IMG/VR virus record: IMGVR_UViG_3300021963_000090
Coordinates: 1 to 64,000 of that record
Length of the DNA: 64,000 nt
Reading direction: 5' to 3' (one strand)
Source: a virus
The notes under the pieces were generated by a model. The model made no database searches, was not told where the DNA came from, and worked only from the letters and a program-made list of their open reading frames with translations. The translations under genes were made by a program, and so were the position numbers. This document shows, piece by piece, positions 60,156 to 64,000 of this stretch. The stretch's first letter is position 1. Every line of letters starts with the position of its first letter.

Positions 60156-60518
60156 CTATGCTCCTACCTCTACTAGTAAGTGTGTCGGATTCTCTGTATC
60201 CCATTCAAATTGTAATGGAATTGTCGTGAATATCCACTCTTTGTATTCGTCATTTTTACGAACTCGAATACCGTTCGAATATATACTACTCTGTGGAAGA
60301 ACTACTTTAGATCCATCATCTGTTACCTGAAGATATAACCTTCCAAGATCATTGCTTGTTTTAAAACCGTAAAAAACTCCAATATCTGTTGCATTGCCTC
60401 CGCCGCTACTTTCTCCTGCAACAGAGTCCCACGTTGTGCCGTTCCAAGTCCAGGTTCTGTCGTCGGTAGCAAAAAGCTGTCCTACGACGGGATTGGCTGG
60501 AAAATCTAATGCTGGCAT
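60156..60518 (-). CDS. Fibre-associated small protein, copy 2
   Basis: 120 residues, paralogue of the 103-residue protein: FPANPVVGQLFATDDRTWTW start, FYGFKTSNDLGRLYLQV, EWIFTTIPLQFEW. It is 17 residues longer, with an added Gly/Asn linker. Its ATG is 7 nt from a TGCTATACT box and lacks a ribosome site, so it is probably leaderless and starts the second fibre module. Confidence 0.65.
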   Translation of the reverse strand: MPALDFPANPVVGQLFATDDRTWTWNGTTWDSVAGESSGGGNATDIGVFYGFKTSNDLGRLYLQVTDDGSKVVLPQSSIYSNGIRVRKNDEYKEWIFTTIPLQFEWDTENPTHLLVEVGA

Positions 60519-60525
60519 AGTCTAA

Positions 60526-60534
60526 AGTATAGCA
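60526..60534 (-). promoter_or_regulatory. Extended -10 promoter, leaderless layout
   Basis: TGCTATACT ending 7 nt before the ATG at 60518. The 97-nt gap also holds TATAAT at 60571-60576 and a strong AAAGGAGGGGG before a GTG that opens a 22-codon frame; that frame is too short to call. Confidence 0.5.
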
Positions 60535-60615
60535 CGGTATATATTAAAATAACTAGGCCTCAGCCTGGCAATTATACTATTTATATACACGGCTACCCCC
60601 TCCTTTTTTAACTGA

Positions 60616-60867
60616 TTATCGTAATGCTGCTATTTCTTCAGGCGTTAATCCAAGAGCAGCCAGTTTAGCTTCTGCAGACGCTTTAGCTTCTGCTTTAGCA
60701 GATTCTTCTGCTTCACGTTCTGCCCTTTCTAAATCAGCAGCTGCAATATCTGCTTCCATCTGTGATATTTCAGCATCTGTTAATTCAACTTCGATTTGTA
60801 CAAAGCAATTGCCACATTTTGGATCGCAACCACCACAGCACATAACTGATTTTGTTAGCTTATTCAT
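60616..60867 (-). CDS. Small protein with Cys cluster and acidic helix
   Basis: 83 residues. MNKLTKSVMCCGGCDPKCGN gives four Cys plus one more (CFVQ), a possible metal site. A long Ala/Glu helix (ISQMEADIAAADLERAEREA, ESAKAEAKASAEAKLAAL) follows. Ribosome site AAGGAG. It may be a structural glue protein; family unknown. Confidence 0.6.
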   Translation of the reverse strand: MNKLTKSVMCCGGCDPKCGNCFVQIEVELTDAEISQMEADIAAADLERAEREAEESAKAEAKASAEAKLAALGLTPEEIAALR

Positions 60868-60878
60868 TTTATTTCTCC

Positions 60879-61409
60879 TTATGCTTTCTTTATTCCGTAT
60901 ACACGAATTGTTGTTTTTGCTGCAATATTTGCATTTCTATATGAGCTAAATACAAGTGAGGTAATTGCACTTGTTTCTGGATATAGGCTTGCGCCAAAAT
61001 ATCCACGGTATTCGTCAGCCCCATTTTGAACCGTTCCACCAGAAATTTTTATCAACTTTGTATTAGATGTAGATGTGTACTGTGGGATATAAAATCTTCC
61101 ATTACTAAATGTATTTGCCGATGAATCTGCAGTAGTCATTGGAACATAGGGAGGATTGCTATCTATAAACCCATTTATATCGTTATTGACACCAGTACCA
61201 TAAAGTACTTTCATTGTATAGTTAGTGGTTGAATAATTATTTGGTCTACAGTACAAAAAGTCAACACCGTTGCCTGTTCCAGTATGAGTAGAACGAGCAG
61301 AAACTCTAACCTGCAAGTCTGTATATGTTTGCGGAATATTGCTTAAAGTAATAGCACTTACTGTTCCTGTTGCTGTGTATGAAGAGATTAACTCATAAGT
61401 AATTGCCAT
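60879..61409 (-). CDS. Tail tip domain protein A
   Basis: 176 residues, first of three adjacent paralogues by position. Shared pattern: YELISSYTATGTVSAITLSN, IPQTYTDLQVRVSAR, a variable middle and final TTIRVYGIKKA. A beta-sandwich with variable loops is likely; probably a receptor-binding tip or virion decoration. Confidence 0.65.
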   Translation of the reverse strand: MAITYELISSYTATGTVSAITLSNIPQTYTDLQVRVSARSTHTGTGNGVDFLYCRPNNYSTTNYTMKVLYGTGVNNDINGFIDSNPPYVPMTTADSSANTFSNGRFYIPQYTSTSNTKLIKISGGTVQNGADEYRGYFGASLYPETSAITSLVFSSYRNANIAAKTTIRVYGIKKA

Positions 61410-61410
61410 A

Positions 61411-61905
61411 TTAAGCCGCCTTTATCCCATATAATTCAGCCGTTGTTCCAACAACCCAAGTACCAGATGTTGCAAATAATTGAATACTTGAGATTGCAGA
61501 AGTTGATTGCCAGATTCCCTGAATCAGGTCGTTGCCGTTTTGAGATCCAGATTCACTGCACCATGACTTATGCTTATTACTTCCATAATTCAAGATATAG
61601 ACCTCGTGGCAGCCAAAGGAGCTTGGGCTATCATATCCCCAGTTTGTCAAATAACCGCTTGTCAAGCCAACAAGAAAAGTACTGCCCTTACCGCCAGCAG
61701 TAGTAACATATAATGAACCCGTAGCATATGCAGCAGATGAATTATTGTTAAACCTAATGCGAACATCTGCATCGCCACTAGTTCTTTTTGCTTTAACAAC
61801 TAAATATAAATCAGTGTAAGTATTACTAATATTTGTAAACTCTAAAGAGTTACTATCACTTCCAGTAATAGTTTGTGTTCCTAAAGAATCAAATGTTCTA
61901 GCCAT
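61411..61905 (-). CDS. Tail tip domain protein B
   Basis: 164 residues, paralogue of the neighbours: FDSLGTQTITGSDSNSLEFT, ISNTYTDLYLVVKAK, and the end TTAELYGIKAA. The middle (GCHEVYILNYGSNKHKSWCS) contains two Cys not seen in A. The gene is separated by 1 nt from A and 4 nt from C. Confidence 0.65.
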   Translation of the reverse strand: MARTFDSLGTQTITGSDSNSLEFTNISNTYTDLYLVVKAKRTSGDADVRIRFNNNSSAAYATGSLYVTTAGGKGSTFLVGLTSGYLTNWGYDSPSSFGCHEVYILNYGSNKHKSWCSESGSQNGNDLIQGIWQSTSAISSIQLFATSGTWVVGTTAELYGIKAA

Positions 61906-61909
61906 TTAA

Positions 61910-62491
61910 TTACCCTCCGATTCCATACAACGCAAAGTGTGACCCACTAATTATATTTCCACCAGTTGAAGTTAAAACCATAGAGCTAATAGCATCTGAT
62001 GAATTATTCCATAGCCCCATTCTAGCAAATATTCCTTGCCCAATTCCGCTGGTGTCAATAGAGCCTCCAGTTAAAGTATGGTGTGTTTTAACTTTGTCGC
62101 TTGCAGCATAATCAAAAATATATGTTATTGTTGAAACAAAACCTGAAGTGCTATTTCCATACCATACTGGGCCAGCAATAGAAGTTAAGCCACGACTTGA
62201 AGATGTTCCTTGTAAAGAAGAGCTTGGTGTTCCACTAGAATAGACCTGAGACTTTGTGTAGTTAGTTCCAGAGTCTCCATTAAATCTAATATTTAGATCT
62301 GTATCATTATTTGTCAAAGCAAAATATGAGTGTAATTGAAGATATTTATATGTACTAGGAATACTATTAAAAGTAATAGTAGTTCCAGAACCTGATGCAG
62401 TTTGTGTAGCAATTGATTCAAATCCCAAACTTTGTGCTACATAAATTCCAAGTCCATAAGATCTAGCAGACTGTGTTGTCAGTAATGGCAT
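61910..62491 (-). CDS. Tail tip domain protein C
   Basis: 193 residues with a short extra N-terminus (PLLTTQSARSYGLGIYVAQS) that may dock to the tail. Then the common unit: GFESIATQTASGSGTTITFN, IPSTYKYLQLHSYF and final SHFALYGIGG. Third member of the tandem paralogue set. Confidence 0.65.
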   Translation of the reverse strand: MPLLTTQSARSYGLGIYVAQSLGFESIATQTASGSGTTITFNSIPSTYKYLQLHSYFALTNNDTDLNIRFNGDSGTNYTKSQVYSSGTPSSSLQGTSSSRGLTSIAGPVWYGNSTSGFVSTITYIFDYAASDKVKTHHTLTGGSIDTSGIGQGIFARMGLWNNSSDAISSMVLTSTGGNIISGSHFALYGIGG

Positions 62492-62501
62492 TTAGTCTCC
62501 T

Positions 62502-63296
62502 TTATGCAAACTTTGTCTGTGATCCGAATACAGTAAAGGTTGCTGATCCTGTCTTAATAATTGTAAATGCATATGAATCTATAGAAGAAGCATTACCTGC
62601 AGATGGTGCTGTTCCGCCTTGCCATTTTGGAGTAACTGCTGCTCCATCAATTTGAAATGCTGATTGATAATATGCTGTAGATCCTTGAGTTGCTAAGAAT
62701 ACTACAGTGATTGAATCTCCTGTTGTCAGGATTGAATCTAAAGATGCGCTTGAACTTCCACGAACATTTAGTGTCCAGTTTGCTGAAGCATTTGTTGTGT
62801 AATATAAAACACCTTGAGTTGAAGCATCAAAATTGATTGTACCAGTTGCTGCGGTTGCTGAAACTGTAGTTCTTTCTTGTGGTGCTTTTAAAATATTGTT
62901 ATGTAATGTTGCTGTATTTACTACTGGACTTGTTAAAGTTTTATTAGTTAAAGTTTGTGTTCCTGTTAATGTTACAGCACCAGTAATTGTATTACTTGCT
63001 GTATCAATTGTTTTATTTGTTAGGGTTTGTGAACCAGTTAATGTAGCAACTGTTGAATCAATTGCAAGGGTTACCGATCCAGAATTTCCACCACCGCTTA
63101 ATCCTGTGCCAGCTGTAACTCCAGAAATATCTCCATCTGTTGCTGTATATGGAAGAGAGGTCCAGGCAGTAGTTCCATCTCCAACCTTTGTTTTTTTGGT
63201 ATCTGTTTCAAATACCATTTCTCCCGCTGCCAATACGGGGTTTGCAGAGGTAAGAGCTGCGGCTGTTCCTCTTTTAAGCTGAATAATGGCTGACAT
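62502..63296 (-). CDS. Short tail fibre protein
   Basis: 264 residues. The N-terminal unit IIQLKRGTAAALTSANPVLA, GEMVFETDTKKTKVGDG is the domain found at the start of many phage fibres (Mtd-N-like). Repeats LTGSQTLTNKTI and LTGTQTLTNKTL form a thin stalk. The C-terminal head shares the ATQGSTAYYQSAFQIDG pattern with the two large fibres. So heads are swapped among different stalks in this phage. Confidence 0.75.
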   Translation of the reverse strand: MSAIIQLKRGTAAALTSANPVLAAGEMVFETDTKKTKVGDGTTAWTSLPYTATDGDISGVTAGTGLSGGGNSGSVTLAIDSTVATLTGSQTLTNKTIDTASNTITGAVTLTGTQTLTNKTLTSPVVNTATLHNNILKAPQERTTVSATAATGTINFDASTQGVLYYTTNASANWTLNVRGSSSASLDSILTTGDSITVVFLATQGSTAYYQSAFQIDGAAVTPKWQGGTAPSAGNASSIDSYAFTIIKTGSATFTVFGSQTKFA

Positions 63297-63493
63297 TAAA
63301 TTGTTCCTCCGTCAAACGTATTTGTTGTTGTACTAGCAATTATACTATATACTACACTATCAAGGATACCATCGATCTCTCCACCGTCATGAGATGTATT
63401 AGAGGCAGGCTCGGCGAGACCACTTGTAATGGTTCCATCTTCTGAATATTGTCCAGCATTTACCACTGACAATGTTGATAACTTAAGGGTCAT
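63296..63493 (-). CDS. Small fibre-associated protein
   Basis: 65 residues from the ATG at 63493, whose TAATG overlaps the upstream stop; a start 5 codons earlier is rejected because it runs into that gene. The sequence MTLKLSTLSVVNAGQYSEDG then ASNTSHDGGEIDGILDSVVY and a Thr-rich end resembles short fibre segments. Function unknown. Confidence 0.55.
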   Translation of the reverse strand: MTLKLSTLSVVNAGQYSEDGTITSGLAEPASNTSHDGGEIDGILDSVVYSIIASTTTNTFDGGTI

Positions 63494-64000
63494 TATACTA
63501 CTCTCCATCCGTAACTAGATCCAGAATATAGCAATGAGACTCCGCCAAATGCCACGTCTATATCGAGATTCTGTACTGTTCCATTTATTTTATTTGAATT
63601 AGAGCTTAAAGTTATATTATTAATTGCTGCTGATCCTGTTGAATCATATACATATATTCCATCTCCCAATGCAGGGGATGCTGGTAAAGTTAATGTTCTA
63701 GCAGAACTTGTATCTACAAAGTATCTATGCGCTGACTCTAGCGTGATATTAGATGAAACTTCTAATGAAACTATAGAAGAGCCATCGGCACCATCAGCAC
63801 CAGCTGGACCCTGTGGTCCTGCGGGACCAGTTGCGCCTTGCTGTCCAGTAAATCCTGGTGAGAACTCAACCCAGAAACTATCATGATAAATATATGCACG
63901 ACCAGTTGCTGTGTTATACCAGACTTGTCCTGCCAATGGGTTTGTTGGTGGAGTTAAGCCAGGCTGAAAATCTCCTGGAATACCTTGTGGGATTGAAAAA
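63493..64000 (-). CDS. Collagen-like tail protein (5' end beyond window)
   Basis: The frame stays open to the window edge, so the start is not seen. A TTG at 63936 could mimic a start but has no ribosome site, and IPQGIPGDFQPGLTPP continues upstream. Parts: the WYNTATGRAYIYHDSFWVEF unit (also in the 161-residue protein), a collagen-like Gly-X-Y stretch (GFTGQQGATGPAGPQGPAG), then a beta-helix-like end. Collagen-like rods trimerise and are common in phage fibres. Confidence 0.7.
   Translation of the reverse strand, partial: FSIPQGIPGDFQPGLTPPTNPLAGQVWYNTATGRAYIYHDSFWVEFSPGFTGQQGATGPAGPQGPAGADGADGSSIVSLEVSSNITLESAHRYFVDTSSARTLTLPASPALGDGIYVYDSTGSAAINNITLSSNSNKINGTVQNLDIDVAFGGVSLLYSGSSYGWRVV

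Noticed and set aside
60522-60591. 22-codon frame with GTG start and strong AAAGGAGGGGG
   Set aside because: Good ribosome site, but the peptide is very short and overlaps promoter-like sequence; kept only as a note.
1-64000. Integrase, repressor, attachment site or retroelement
   Set aside because: None found by reading all large frames; the phage appears strictly lytic within the limits of this window.

Overview
The window is part of the genome of a tailed double-stranded DNA phage. It is AT-rich and almost fully coding. Nearly every gene lies on the minus strand with short spacers or ATGA/TAATG overlaps. No tail sheath gene is seen, and the tape measure protein is about 2,170 residues long, so a long non-contractile tail (siphovirus-like) is the best reading. 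There is no integrase, repressor, CRISPR array or insertion sequence. The host is not named by any gene. The gene set (DnaE-type polymerase, RecA, Cas4-like nuclease, RuvC-like resolvase, DnaB, MazG, FmdB-type zinc ribbon), a wall-protein-like secreted protein and several apparently leaderless transcripts would fit an AT-rich actinobacterium such as a freshwater lineage. That is inference only. The gene at the right edge runs off the window.

Layout, left to right (transcription mostly right to left). 1-2.9 kb: an envelope cassette with a secreted PA14-domain protein, two small membrane proteins and a lipoprotein. 2.9-4.1 kb: FmdB-like zinc ribbon behind a structured RNA leader, Hsp20, a small acidic protein and a CAU tRNA. 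4.1-6.7 kb: terminase subunits. 6.7-20.7 kb: DNA metabolism (DUF1599-like protein, methyltransferase, RuvC-like and Cas4-like nucleases, RecA, MazG, polymerase III alpha, SSB, primase, DnaB, metallophosphoesterase) with many tiny zinc-binding, HTH and membrane proteins between them, including one XapX-type protein. 20.7-32 kb: tail tip, fibre and minor tail proteins. 32-39.3 kb: tape measure and a tail assembly chaperone pair joined by a -1 frameshift at CCCAAAC. 39.4-47.8 kb: major tail protein, connectors, major capsid protein, protease-scaffold and portal. 47.9-64 kb: surface-decorating and tail-fibre proteins, including a duplicated three-gene fibre module and collagen-like, glycine-rich and lectin-like modules.

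The most striking region is 54.0-56.7 kb. It is the only plus-strand block, has its own strong promoter, and sits between the two copies of the fibre module. It encodes a flavin-dependent tryptophan-halogenase-family enzyme with all signature motifs, a small membrane protein and an unrecognised 241-residue protein. It looks like an accessory cassette expressed independently of the late operons.

Regulation can be read in part. Many units begin with an extended -10 box (TGnTATAAT-like). Several structural genes have the -10 box only 6-8 nt before ATG, so they are probably leaderless. Rho-independent terminators follow the major capsid and major tail genes. A promoter directly followed by a terminator hairpin separates the tail genes from the replication genes.
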